From positions 58,588,057 through 58,652,056 of the forward strand of contig CM054120.1 in NCBI GenBank assembly GCA_028673005.1: a stretch of DNA of 64,000 bases, given 5' to 3'. Shown piece after piece: positions 49,214 to 60,944 of the stretch (position 1 is the first letter of the stretch; every line of letters begins with the position of its first letter). The position numbers and the translations under genes were made by a program. The DNA comes from Tanypteryx hageni. Taxonomy: Eukaryota; Arthropoda; Insecta; Odonata; Petaluridae. The notes beneath the pieces were generated by a model. The model was not told where the DNA came from. It saw nothing but the letters and a program-made list of their open reading frames with translations, and did no database searches.

Positions 49214-49281
49214 GGTGGTTTGGTCACTATCAACAACTTTGTCCAAAATACAAGTTTGCTTCATCCCTGTTGAGGTATCCA

Positions 49282-49289
49282 CTTATATA
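49282..49289 (-). promoter_or_regulatory. TATA box, protease A
   Basis: TATATAAG on the minus strand, about 70 bases upstream of the chosen ATG (49213), placing initiation near 49259. An ATGAAGCA word just downstream (49264) is shared with protease B, as expected for paralogous promoters. Confidence 0.6.
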
Positions 49290-49850
49290 CTTACCATTAT
49301 TTCCTATAGATAGCTTACACAAGAGATTTAGAGAAGCTGTTCAAACAATGGGTTTCTTATTTGATGACTGCTGCCTGGTTGCTCATGCAGTTGTCACAGG
49401 TGGCTAATATATCACTCTCAAGTATCCATCAATAGGTAATTAATCAACTTGCAATGCTGTTTTTAATCCATCCAGAATCAATGTTGACTCACATAAGGGG
49501 AAACTTATGTAAGCAGCTTGACTTCAATTATACCCATTGTAATGCTTAATATTTATTTAAATTATTTATAGCTTGTTATATACTGAAATTCTTTATTTCA
49601 GGAATATTGGTAAAGAAGGCAATACTTTGCTATCATTTTGATAATTACTATGTTAAATTATTATTAATACACTAATTTTGATATATAATATTAATAAACC
49701 ATGTAAAAAGATAATTAGGTATATCCTTGTATTTCAGATGACTTTTAACAGATAATAGGCTTCAAAATTTAAATGATGACTCTCTGATATTTTATCTGTT
49801 CAAAGCATAGAAGAAATTAGCATAAGACCAATAATTGATTAATGCTAAAA
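49290..49850. other. Promoter-proximal spacer of protease A, no gene
   Basis: AT-rich; no further element recognised. Confidence 0.4.
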
Positions 49851-49852
49851 TA

Positions 49853-50566
49853 CAGGATATCTCAAAATGAATATATGAAAAAGAAAGGCGAATAACTTTT
49901 ATTTATTTGAGATAAAAACAAAATGAAAAATAAAATATCTTCTGAAGGCCTCTAAATTTTAATAGTAATACAATTATTATAACTACTTATATTATTGATT
50001 ATATTTTTTCCTGTTGAAATCATTGTTGTCATTGTCACCTTATTTTTTTGAAGAACAAGCTGCATGCATAGCATGCTGAAAGAATTTTTTATTTCAAAAA
50101 TACAAGAAACAACAAGCAATTTTACAGCAGGATGGAGCAACTCTGCACTTTGCATGAAATGTTTGATGATTTTTAAATGATATCTTTCCTGAGCATTGGA
50201 CTGGTTAAGGAGGATTTACAAAATGCCTGCCCATTCCCCCGATTTAACTCCTTGAAACTTTTATCTCTGGGGATTTTTGAAAAATAAGTAAACCATGACA
50301 AACCAAAGGAACTTGTGAAACAAAACTTTGAATTTGTGATGCTGTCTTATCCATCCCTACAGCTATGTTGGGAAATGTTTCCAGAATTTGAATGCAGAAT
50401 TAGACTGAATATAGCTAATGGCGAAATACAGGAAGAAATTTTGCATCTCAATTAAATAAAACTCAAAAACCTTCAGAAGATGTTTAATTTTTAATTTTGT
50501 TGTTATCTCAAATAATAAAAAAATTATTCTGCTTTCTTTCTGGTATATTCATTTTGGGACATGCTG
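49853..50566 (+). mobile_element. mariner-like element (DD34D type), internally deleted
   Basis: 714 bp with ends CAGGATATCTCAAAATGAAT and, reverse complemented, CAGCATGTCCCAAAATGAAT, flanked by TA (49851-49852, 50567-50568). Inside, QQDGATLHFA at about 50125-50154 is the second-aspartate block of IS630/mariner transposases. Broken remains of the SPDLTPCDF-type block lie near 50236-50255, followed by CANGE-like and C-terminal remains. The N-terminal half is missing and several shifts occur. Non-functional. Confidence 0.75.
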
Positions 50567-50842
50567 TATTTATGGAATGAACTTAAGGTCTTATATTGAA
50601 ATGATGCAGTAATAATAAACACATAATCATGATGCAGATGTTGCATACAGAGTGCAATTACAATGCTTTCAAAAGTCCATGCCCAAGATTTTCTTAGTGC
50701 CACACTTTAAGTATTTTTTTCATATTGAGGGCTAATAAAAAAATGAATAGTAGGATTCAATTCCTCTATGCCACCCTTTATCAACAAAACTAGAAAGAAA
50801 TATATTGAATATAAAAACAAATATTAATTGTTTAAAAAGGTA

Positions 50843-51537
50843 CAGACAGCATCCACTTAATATACATCCATTTAGCGTACATCTGCTGATACATACATTG
50901 TATAATGATACTGTATGTCCCTACATATGTGCATACTGCCCACTGATACCTGCATTGTACTCAGGCAGACTATATAGTCTGGCATGTTGCCCCATGCATG
51001 ATGTTGTTGCAGAATGTATGGTCAGCAATCACGACTTCTTGGATTTTATGCTTATATATTTTAAATAATTTGAGTGAAATTTATAATTATAAGAGGCGAT
51101 AAATATCCAAAAAAGAACACCCCCTCGATCAACCCTCAAGTCTCTTCCTGAATCTCTGGCTAAATTCCTTTAAAAATCCTCTAATAACAGACCTCTTTCC
51201 TCCTGACAATAATTTTTCTTCCCTACTATAGTAACTCATCAACCAAAGCAAGGCAGTGGAAAAAATGATTTTGTACAAGAAATTATTTTTAATGAATAAT
51301 TTATTCATATTTATGATGACGCTATGATTTAATTTGTTGTTTACATGCTTAAAAGTATTGTTTGTTATTTCATTAATGCAGTGGTATAATATTTCAGATA
51401 AACTTTGGGTGAAAAAATTCATTGATTTGTATGCGAAAACATCTTCATTTAAAACATATATTTAAATGGTAAATTGCCATCTACTTAACATGCGCGTTTT
51501 CGAAAACGTAACCTATATGTTAAGCAGATGCTGCCTG
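50843..51537. mobile_element. pogo-like MITE (TTAAGCGG family), larger copy
   Basis: Ends CAGACAGCATCCACTTAA and, reverse complemented, CAGGCAGCATCTGCTTAACA, with TA on both sides (50841-50842, 51538-51539). The right end has the self-complementary CGTTTTCGAAAACG shared with 16740-16836. 695 bp, no transposase recognised. Confidence 0.75.
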
Positions 51538-51785
51538 TATAGTAATTAAGATTCATGGTTCACATCCTCTAAACTCATGCACCCATGTGTGGTGCATGCA
51601 CCATATACCCACTAGGTCAGGCTCACATTTTTCTAAGGAAAGCTAAATATTCCAATTACTGTAAATATTCGCATATAGGATGTATATGTATTCTAGCAAA
51701 TGATCTGTGTAACAAATATTTTATCATTTAATGGTGAAACTCATAAGTGAATTATTAAAAGCCTTTGTAATACGAGAAATAAATA

Positions 51786-52370
51786 TGAGGGATGTTCAAA
51801 TTTGACCTGGACTTTATTTTTCTGAACGTAATTGAAGAGCGACATTGGCAGCTGTGTAGAGTTTTTAGCATGTGTATGTTTGCTAGCCATGCCAGCAAGC
51901 TTCACTTGCTTGCAGCAACAAATGACAAGCCAGTGATGTACCCTACTCTGTTGCGCAGCATATTATTATGAAGTTTTTATGCAAGGAAGGTGTAAAGGTG
52001 GCCGAGATTCATTGCAGACTTCAAGCACAGTTTAAGCATGAGTGTCTTTCATGTTCTTTGGTGTTTGAATGATGCAAATCATTTAATGGTCCTGAATTGA
52101 TGTCAAATTTGCCTCACACTGCACGCCCTGCCACAGCAGTGAACCCACACAACATTCAAAGAGTTGATAATCTCATTTGCAGTGATAGGCACATCTTGGT
52201 ATGTGATTTAGCTGAATTAGTGAACATTAGTATTGGAAGTATTAAAAATATTATCCACAACAAGCTTAAATTTATGAAAGTGAATTCCAGATATGTGCCG
52301 AAGCTACTTTCGGATGAGCAGTGAGAAAGACATGTTGAGGTTTGCAGAGAACTTCTTCAGCACTACACTA
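51786..52370 (+). pseudogene. mariner transposase, N-terminal part
   Basis: The plus strand reads FLCKEGVKVAEIHCRLQAQF, a mariner-type helix-turn-helix start, then after a stop and shift ARPATAVNPHNIQRVDNLI, ELVNISIGSIKNIIHNKL and VPKLLSDEQ. A last stop precedes ERHVEVCRELLQHY. This is the DNA-binding half of a mariner transposase; the DDD catalytic half is missing. The left end GGGATGTTCAAATTTGACC may be the terminal repeat. It is a different family from the element at 49853. Confidence 0.75.
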
Positions 52371-52384
52371 TTTGTTTCAGAATG

Positions 52385-52584
52385 CAGTTTCTCCACTGAG
52401 GCACCCTGCATTATTTCTCGGGGTTCCACTACTTGAGTAGGATATGATTTTATTTTTATGTACATCTTGTTTGATCCATTGCACAGCAGTGAAAATATGA
52501 GGCAATGTATCAACTTTTCATCGGCTCAGCAGAAATTGTAAGACTTCATAGGGGTCTGTGGTTCAAGAAAAGTTGAGAAACACT
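52385..52584. repeat. Possible hAT MITE remnant
   Basis: The right end, reverse complemented, reads CAGTGTTTCTCAACTTTTC, a very common hAT terminus. The left side CAGTTTCTCCACTGAGGCACC near 52386 is a plausible partner, but no duplication was found. Confidence 0.45.
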
Positions 52585-52732
52585 GGCATAAACAGTAGAC
52601 TAGATGGCAATGAAGATGACATATTATGTCAGGATGATGACAAAAATGCCATGACGACCTCAATAACAAATCTAATACTTCTGAAACTAATTACAATTTC
52701 GACAAAATCGGCAGGCAACATCATAGAAGATG

Positions 52733-53041
52733 GGGGTGCTGGTGGTGTAGTGGTTAGGATGCTGGCTGCTACTCACCTGTTGCTTGAAAGGGCAGTGGGC
52801 ATGAATCCTGCGAAAGCAGGAATTTTTCCAAGGTTGCCCAGACCCATTTATGTGGTTTGAGGGGACAGCACAAAGTCAGATTCCATCCTTCAGAAGAGAC
52901 GTTAAGTCATTGGCCCCCTTGGTGCTCTTTGTTAAGAGTAGGCTAATGCCAGCACCGTGTTTCCCTCCTCCCTTGTGTATGTTTGGTGTAGAAGGAGCTA
53001 TGGCTATAATAATCCAAGAGCTTGATTTGCCCAAACACACA
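52733..53041 (+). mobile_element. tRNA-headed SINE, family S, copy 2
   Basis: Homologous to 33928-34208 over its length (head GTGTAGTGGTTAGGATGCTG, body GACGTTAAGTCATTGGCCCC). It has an extra block of about 50 bases (around 52845-52895) absent from copy 1. The flanks CATCATAGAAGATG (52719-52732) and CATCATTGAGGATG (53042-53055) agree at 12 of 14 positions. Confidence 0.8.
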
Positions 53042-53055
53042 CATCATTGAGGATG

Positions 53056-54225
53056 ATTTGGCCAGTGACCAGGAATATCTTGGTTTTAAATTTGTGATAT
53101 TTTAAAATATGATTTGTTTTAATGATATTTAAATAAATATCTACTAATGTATGCATCTAAGTACTCAACAAATCCTAGTTTGCTGTCATTTGATTTTAAT
53201 TTCTTTCTTAAGATATTGCTGAGGGAAAACAAAAAGTATTATGTACCTTTGTATAGGATGAACCCCATTTTTTAGCCCAAAGATTTAGGAAAGAAAATGC
53301 ATTCTATAAGCAGGTATTTACACTAATAGAAAAGACAGATGAATAGTAGAATGTTACTGGCATGGAACTCAAGTAATGAGTTAAAAAATTGAAATAGTAA
53401 TTAGTACAAATTTAATTTTAATCTCCATACCTTAGCTCATGAATGATCTGAAGAACAATACAGAAACCTCATATTTTTATAACCTATAGCTAAATAAATC
53501 AAGTAAGGTATAAATGACACAACTCATTGTTTAATTTATTGTTTATATTGAGATAAAATTTTTATTCACTTATCAAATTATTTAGATTAACCATTGAAAG
53601 GACAACGTACACTGCAGTAACATATTTATTTCATAACTGAGTGTTATTCACTATAAATAACATTTATGATAAATGACCATTATTATTATTTATTACTATT
53701 ATTATATATTAATACTATTACTATTATTGCACATAATTTCTCAATTTACATCAATAGCAGGTACACTATTAGAATAAGCTCTTTCGAGTGGAGCGGGTGT
53801 TGGCAGCTGGAGAGAAACAAAAAAGTTTTTCTATAATTAATACTGTCTGTATTAATTTGCCATTTACTTATTCACTTATATATTTCTTAATAAAAAAAGA
53901 AAAAATAACTCGGGCAGCAGTAGGCCCCTTAAGGGAATAGGCTAAGGCATGGCTTTGCTCTCTGAGCCACTGCACCCTATATTCTATTTAAAAAATTATC
54001 CAATGCGATTAATTGCAAAATTAAACAGCTATCATTAAACATATATTCCTAGCTTTCTTTACTCATTTAATGATCAATATATTTCATCTAAGCATGCAAA
54101 ATAAAACTTATTGGTTCTATTGATTTTATCAATTTTCTCCCAGTGGTAAGATGTTTTCACAGCTGGGCCAATTTTCTGATGTTTGCAGTTACATAAGCAG
54201 TATACTCAGAGTAAATAAAGATGAG
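53056..54225. other. Spacer upstream of protease B, no gene seen
   Basis: AT-rich with a loose ATT/ATA microsatellite near 53675-53735. No coding features recognised. Confidence 0.45.
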
Positions 54226-54234
54226 TATATATAG
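54226..54234 (+). promoter_or_regulatory. TATA box, protease B
   Basis: TATATATAG, 76 bases upstream of the ATG at 54302. The ATGAAGCA word at 54246 corresponds to that in promoter A. If transcribed it would open an 18-codon frame ending just before the real start, but it probably lies upstream of initiation. Confidence 0.6.
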
Positions 54235-54301
54235 CTGTTATCAAAATGAAGCAGAAGCATTCTTGGCTTTCTGAAACTTTGGGAAAAGACAACCCATAAC
54301 C

Positions 54302-57300
54302 ATGTACTTGGTGGCTGGTAGTTTAATACTATTAGAAATCATTACATTGTTGGTTCAGGCATGGCCTGCAACAAATGGAGGGTCTTCCATGACTACAGAC
54401 TTTGAAAGACCTACTATATACTTTCCTCCAGACTTGAGCTTTTTCTTGGGTCCATATTCTCCATTTAGACCAAGACCTCATGGAGAAGGCTCAGCCAGCA
54501 ATTGCAGTAAGTATTGATTAAAATAAAACAGGCAAGGGAAGAACTATAGAGCAAATTACATAAGGCGCTTTTTTCCTTCAATTCTTCCAGTAGTTGGAAA
54601 TTTTTTAATATTCATGATAACCTTTACAAAAATAGACCTAAAATTATGCTAAAATTAATAGAAGCACCTGGCATTTTTCTTGTTCAGGATTATGATGTCA
54701 TCATAAGATTACATCCTTGGTTGAGATCAACTACCTCATAAAATTCTCTATAAATTCCCTTTAAAATCATTATATGCATGCTATGTAATAACATGTCTCC
54801 GATTTAAAAGCAGTGGACTAAATACCATGGCAGTTAATATTTTCCATTGTTAAAACTGAAAAGTTTTCCCTCTTTTTGGATTAAAAACAATTGTTTGCGC
54901 TCATTCTGCACGGATTTGAATTCTGTTTAAAAAATTACACCTAATTATTTAAGCTATAGAACTGTTATCGGCATATTAGAGGCACTTTTTTTCCAGAAAA
55001 ATGACCCCCAAAATCCGCCTGCCTCTTATACGCAGAAGGTAAGATTATTAATGTTCTCGTTTACTGACACTAACAAGCACACTCATCCCCAAAATTGAAT
55101 AATTGCCAGTCATTCGTCGCAAAAACAATAAAATATACATTATTAACAATTAATAGTGAAAATTTTCTTAATATATACAGTAATACCTCATGCAACGTGA
55201 ATTCCGAGGATGCATTTTCATTGTTACGATTAAATACATGTCCGCTCACGGTGATAACAATTTCGACGCGTTTGCGATGTTTTAGTTCCTAATGAACCCG
55301 TTGAATAGCGCAATTAATGCCACGGAACTGTAGAATTTGTGTAAATTCCATAAATATTTTATACATATCTAGGATAACTAACGTCACGTGTATTGAGATC
55401 TCAATGGCTACAAAAGTGAAAGGATATGCCTACGCTATTAGTTATAAGCTTCAGGTGATTCAATACGCAAAAGCGCACGGAAACCGATCGGCAGCACGTT
55501 ATTTTGGTCCACCTCCCACGGAAAAAAATGATTCGTGAATGGAGAAAATGAGCAAAAACTGAAGCTGATTGGATAAGAAAAATATAGTCTTCGTATGGCT
55601 GGTTTTAAATGGCCACAACTAAAGGAGGAAGCGAAGGATAGAAGAACAGGAAGTTTGGTATTGCAGTATCTATCAAAATCGTTATGCACGAGACAAAATG
55701 AGTTGCAGAAGAAAAAGGACTAGTTGAGCGTACGTATCGTTGTTACATATGAAGTTCATGTATTATTTATCTCATTATAAGTATTAAAATATCATCTTGA
55801 ACTTAAGTTTAAGTAAGTAGTATCGGTAAAGGGTATCTATACGTGCGACGTGTGCGTCGCACTCCGAAAGCTTTAATTAATACGACTGCCGAATTCACGC
55901 AGGGCACATTTAGGTATACAAGTCTCGAAGCAATTATTTAATAATTTTTTTAGATCATCCCTATGTATTTTACGAATTATGTTTATCTAAAACGTTATAT
56001 TTAAATGTTATCACGCCGGAATATTTTCTGTAAATGTTGCCGGATACGGACTTAATCACGGCTGGAAATGATGCACGACATGGCCCTTCCTAAATACCTT
56101 TGGTGCACCAAAATACTTTTTTCCTGAAAAATCTTCTAAAGAAACCGGGGTGCGTCTTATACCCCGGTGCGTCTTATATGCCGCGAAATACGGTAGTTTA
56201 AAAATGAATATTTATAATACGTTGTACCAATTTCATGCTTTTCTTATGGGGTAGAAATGAAAAAAAATGAGGACAGATTACTCCCCAGCAGCTGATCTTA
56301 GATCCACCCGATGTCTAGACCTCATATAGAATACCCTATGCTGACAATTTGGCAAACTTAGGCTAGAGAATTACAGAGATATTGCACATAGAGTCAGACA
56401 TAAGGATGAACAGACAAACTGAATGTATCTGTGAATTGTACCACAGATATTTTCTTTCTTTTTTCCTTATTGTATATATGAATTCCCAAAAAGTTATAGT
56501 CTTAGAAGTGTGGAATATCCTCATATAAATTTAAATACATTTCTAGAATGTGGAAGAATACACAGCAACCGTATTGTTGGTGGAAGCATGGCTGAATCAG
56601 GAGAATGGTGTTGGCAAGCAAAAATAATGGTTTGGTCACATGAAGAGTATGGCTCCTTCTTTTTGTGTGGTGGATCTATCATAAATGATAGATACATTCT
56701 TTCTGCTGCTCACTGTTTCTATGGGTTAGTAATGTGAATTTTTTTCTACAAGCAAAATATAAAATAAACCTTTACATTTTAAAAAAATTTATAAAGTCTA
56801 AAAAGGAATATAGATTCTACTTAGTAATGGGCGAAGGAGTATTGACACCAAATTTTTACTTTATTAACTCTGTATTAAAAAAGAAAAATGTATTAAATCA
56901 GCAAATCTTCACTGAAGTAGTAATATTGGAACTTCATAAATTAAACATAAATGCTAAACTTTTAGTATTTCTTTATTTCTTATAATTTTTTTTATAACTT
57001 TCTCTTCAGAATGGACGATTATGCAGTTGATGTTTATCTAGGTTCATACAGATTGTTTAGAGATGCTCAAGGAAGAAAGTACAGTGTTGCCTCAGTTACA
57101 ATACATCCTAAGTATGTAAACTTGAATTTAGCACATTCAATTCTCCATCTTATATTACTTTCAGTTTTCAAAGTATCAATTTCTTATTTCAGCTATGATC
57201 CAACAACGAAAGCCAATGACATAGCTATAGTGAAACTGGCAAGAAGTATCAGGTACACTAATCGTATCTGCTCAGTTTGTCTGCCTACAAAAGATAATGA

Positions 57301-58422
57301 TTACACAGGAGAAACAGCTACTATTACTGGATGGGGTGCCCTTAAATCTGGGGTAAGATTATATGAACATAATCACATGGAAAAAATATCAATTTACAGG
57401 TTAAAATACGTGAAATGTATATCTGACTAATTTCTAAGCAAATAGGCAAGGGATAATTCTTTAACTGAACTAAGTGAAATTTAATATGGCTCGGTGTAGG
57501 TCTGCTTCACATAGTACCATATGAAAATGAAGAGAGTATTTAGTATTCAGTACATTGAGTAATTTTATACTTAAAACACTCCAAAGATTTAATGCATAAA
57601 ATTACACAGCTAAGTAAATACAGAAATAAAGGAGCGAATCGAAAAAATAAATTTTCAAATAAACTATTCTTTCACCTGTAGGGTAATTCACCACAAGTAT
57701 TGATGGAAGCTGAAGTGAAGATTATTTCAAACGAAAAGTGCAAGAGAGAATATGGATACCTACACCCCAGTCAGATATGTGCAGCAGCTCCAGGAATTGA
57801 CTCTTGTCAGGTACGTAGCCAAGATAAGTTTCAGAGACAAATTTTTCGCAACATAATTAATTCAAAGAGGTATATGATTCATGCTAAAAGATGTGGTGAA
57901 ACATGAGTTCAGCCATTAAATTCATCGACAGGGTGACAGTGGTGGACCATTGGTGCACAAGGACAAAAATGGCGTTTGGGACCTTATTGGAATAGTATCT
58001 GCTGGAAAAGGGTGTGCCGATCCCAATTTTGCAGGTTTGTGTTTTGTGATTTCCTTTAATGAAATACTCCACTACAGAGATCCAATATTTATTTGTTTCA
58101 TTTTCGTATATACCAGAATTTGAATAAAACATGCAGACGTGTCACTTTTATGAGAGATCCATCGAGTAGAACATCAACACAATATTTGGGATATTTGAGT
58201 CCATCTTAAATGTACACACAAAGCATACCCTTTCATAAGAAAGTACATAAAAAGATTGTTTTAAAAATTAGATTGTGAAAGAATTTCAAACTAAAAATGA
58301 ACATGAATTCAAATCCATTTAAAATTATTTTCCTTTTTTCAGGATTATACACGAATGTCTACAGGTTCCTGCCTTGGATATATAAAATCACAAAAAGATA
58401 TGGTTATTGTTCAAGAAATTAA
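54302..58422 (+). CDS. Trypsin-like serine protease B (seven coding exons)
   Basis: Predicted secreted S1-family zymogen of 318 residues, paralogue of protease A. Exons: 54302-54506, 56547-56724, 57010-57111, 57193-57352, 57682-57810, 57932-58034, 58343-58422. Exons 2-7 (178, 102, 160, 129, 103, 80 bases) have exactly the lengths and phases of gene A. The start MYLVAGSLILLEIITLLVQA is a signal peptide. The pro-region contains FERPTIYFPP (compare VERPAMYS in A) and ends CKCGRIHSNR before IVGG. The triad is SAAHC, ANDIAIVKL and GDSGGP; IDSCQGDSGG gives Asp at the specificity site. The C-terminus is RYGYCSRN. The same twelve cysteines as A are present. Intron 1 (2 kb) contains a pogo-like element. 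All splice sites are GT-AG and no frame is broken, so the gene looks intact. Confidence 0.9.
54962..56193 (+). mobile_element. pogo/Tigger-like element in intron 1 of protease B
   Basis: The right end, reverse complemented, reads CCGTATTTCGCGGCATATAA then GACGCACC. The left end CTGTTATCGGCATATTAGAG is its decayed partner. TA follows the right end. 1232 bp. It contains a transposase remnant on the same strand as the host gene. Confidence 0.7.
55404..55735 (+). pseudogene. pogo-type transposase, N-terminal fragment
   Basis: From ATG at 55404: MATKVKGYAYAISYKLQVIQ, then YAKAHGNRSAARYFGPPPTE, a CENP-B/pogo helix-turn-helix. After a one-base shift IREWRK follows, then broken sequence with KWPQLKEEAKDRRTG and YLSKSLCTRQNELQKKK, resembling the second DNA-binding helix block. 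The DDE catalytic part is missing. Inactive relic. Confidence 0.75.
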
Positions 58423-58504
58423 TCCAAGGTTTATACATGGGATTCAGTTTGAGCATTTGAAACAATGTACTGACTTATAGATTAATAATCAAAATCTGTA
58501 AAAA

Positions 58505-58510
58505 AATAAA
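58505..58510 (+). terminator. Polyadenylation signal AATAAA, protease B
   Basis: First AATAAA about 80 bases after the stop codon (58420-58422); a second AATAAA follows a few bases later. Confidence 0.6.
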
Positions 58511-58519
58511 TGGAATAAA

Positions 58520-59870
58520 TAGCGATCAAGAACATTCATAGTGATATTTTCATTCTTTTTACAAATCATAATACTTAGCATAAGTAAGAAGTTAGACCAT
58601 AGTCACACATTTAGGCATTAAACAATCCTAGTTTAGAATTGCATGAGAAAAGTCTGTTAAGTTAAAAGCAATTCAACATACATAAAATAGATGTTCGTTT
58701 GTTAAAATGTAAAGAATTATTATTTGGATCACAGTTTCAAGTATGTTTCACTTAGTCTCACCCTGAGACTGTTCAAAAAGAACTCATATGATAGCATAAA
58801 CTATAAATCTCAAATTTATCATCAATCAAAGGTTTTATGAAAAAAGTGGAGTATAAAGACTTGGGTTTGCTGAGAAAATTTTCATTTTGATAATAAAAGT
58901 GATTCATTATTTAAAACATAATTCAGAGTGGATTAAAAAACTTATGCCAACTCTCCAATGCCTGGTAATATTTTAAAAGATAAGTACCCTAAATTCTTGT
59001 GTATAACATGCATTAATATGTCATGAAAAACACTGACTTCATTTCAATGTTTCTTCAAAAGATAACAAGCATAATTGAGTACTTCCTACAATGGACATTT
59101 AAAAATTATAACCAATTCCATAAATACATTTTCTAAAGACTGAATTAACCATGAACAGTTTTGAGTACCTACAGATGGCAGAAATTCGAGCAAAAAGGAG
59201 AAGTTAATTTTTTAAACCTAAATTGTTTTTCACTTTCACTAGGCTGCACAGCACAGAAGATAAAAAAAATCAGCTAAGACGCATTACAAAACATAAATTA
59301 TGTCTGGAGAACAGCAGAAGAAACTTCACCCTTTGGACAGTTCAGTAACTGAATTATTTGCATGAAAAAATAAAAACATTCATTGTGAAGTTGGGATGAA
59401 ATCAGCTCTTGCATGATGGATAATTAATAATAGATTCTTAGAGCTATTAGTTCGTAGCTTAATGTGCTCATAAATTTAATTTTGTGAGAGATTCAGGGCT
59501 TTGACAGTTGGGATTTGTAATGGATTTTCTTTAATAATATACTTTCAGAGTATAAATTTGCTCTCCGAAAAATTTCCCTTTATATAACACATGCATTAAA
59601 ATTTCATAGAAGTAGTTGAATTACCTTGTGTAAAGCGCATGTTATACACCAGAATTTATGGTAATTTCAATACCTTTTTTTTGACAATACAGCTTTACAA
59701 AATTGGTCCAGGGAAATTCATCCAGAATGTTGAAATGGGTTAAGATATATGATACTTCATTTACATTCAAAAACAGCCAAATTATGCTCACAAATTTATA
59801 GTAATATTACAAAAACAATTTATACTTGGCATACGTCAAGCACATTTGGTAGATGAACTCTTTCTCCCCT
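58520..59870. other. AT-rich intergenic, no gene seen
   Basis: Only short frames. Near 59630-59670 TTATACACCAGAATTTATGG followed by TA resembles a solitary pogo-like right end. Confidence 0.4.
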
Positions 59871-59875
59871 CTGGT

Positions 59876-60170
59876 TATATAAGAGTGAACGGGCATTATC
59901 ACAGTTGGTGCTCAACCACCTCATAGTGTTATACACTTTCACTTTTCAGTCACCCGCTGTCTGCATACTTCTACCCTCTGGGACATATGACCTAACCTTT
60001 AAGACCCAGTGACCTACACCTGGGTTAGGCTGGACGAAATTGACAAAGTCGGTCAAGCATCAACTGTAATGACACCAGCAGATGTACAAAGCAATCCCCT
60101 TGGATTAAGACAATATGAACCAAGAAATATAACACCATTAAGTGTGTTCCATCCGTGTAATATGCTGTGA
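59876..60170 (+). promoter_or_regulatory. Core-promoter-like sequence followed by a short open frame
   Basis: TATATAAG at 59876-59883 is followed about 30 bases later by ATCACAGTTG, a possible initiator. A stop-free stretch of 55 codons (60003-60170) contains VRLDEIDKVGQASTVMTPAD. It is not recognised and has no start near the promoter. It may be chance or a lost gene's edge. Confidence 0.2.
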
Positions 60171-60179
60171 GCACAAATA

Positions 60180-60940
60180 CTGATCTTATCTAATGATGCT
60201 AGTTTCATTAATAAGTTGAATGCTAATAATGAATCTTCATCTTAAAGGATTAAATATTAAAATTAAAAAAATCCAGCCACTTGCTCCTCTGAATATATAG
60301 AGGGCAAGGGCTTAGGTACAATGTAAAAATACAATTTGACTTCCAACAGTAAAATGCAAAATTAAGGCCAAACTACTAATGTATGCACTTAGTTATACAT
60401 CATTAAGGAAATTTTCCAGAAATTGAAAATTCTTATCTCATAAATCTACAAGAAACAACCTAGCAAGACAATTATGATTAAAATGATACAACAATAAAGC
60501 ACCCAGTTTTTATAAATATATCAATACCTATAAATATTGACAAGTGATAAAAGAACAACAAACAATAAGGGCTCGAAAAAAAGATGAATTCAAGCATTAA
60601 CATTCGACAAAGAAGAGTTGCATACGTAAGAGGAAATATGTATATTTGTTGAACAAACATCACTACCGAAGTCATGACATATAAAAACTACTTTGTGAAG
60701 TTTTCTAAGAAGACCCTCAAAAGCTTTATGTAAGCAAGGCAACCGTTCAAAGACAAATAGAATTTTGCAAAACCCCAGCCTTGAAACAAGATATATTTTT
60801 ACACACAAGGGTTACAATTTTCGTATGTATTCATTTGTTGGTACTACACAATAATTAATTAGAGGAGAAATTATTCCCTTAATTACCTATCAATACCTTC
60901 AATCATTTATTTATTTACTAAGCAAAGTTTTTTGCGGCAT
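60180..60940. other. AT-rich intergenic, no gene seen
   Basis: No supported feature. Confidence 0.4.
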
Positions 60941-60944
60941 CACT

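Noticed and set aside
49213..49282. Earlier start codons for protease A (49282 or 49264)
   Set aside because: 49282 falls inside the TATA box and 49264 about where transcription should begin; the ATG at 49213 places a hydrophobic signal peptide directly at the N-terminus.
49853..52370. A single mariner gene with exchanged halves
   Set aside because: The C-terminal fragment has its own matching ends and TA flanks, and the N-terminal relic lies outside them and looks like another family.
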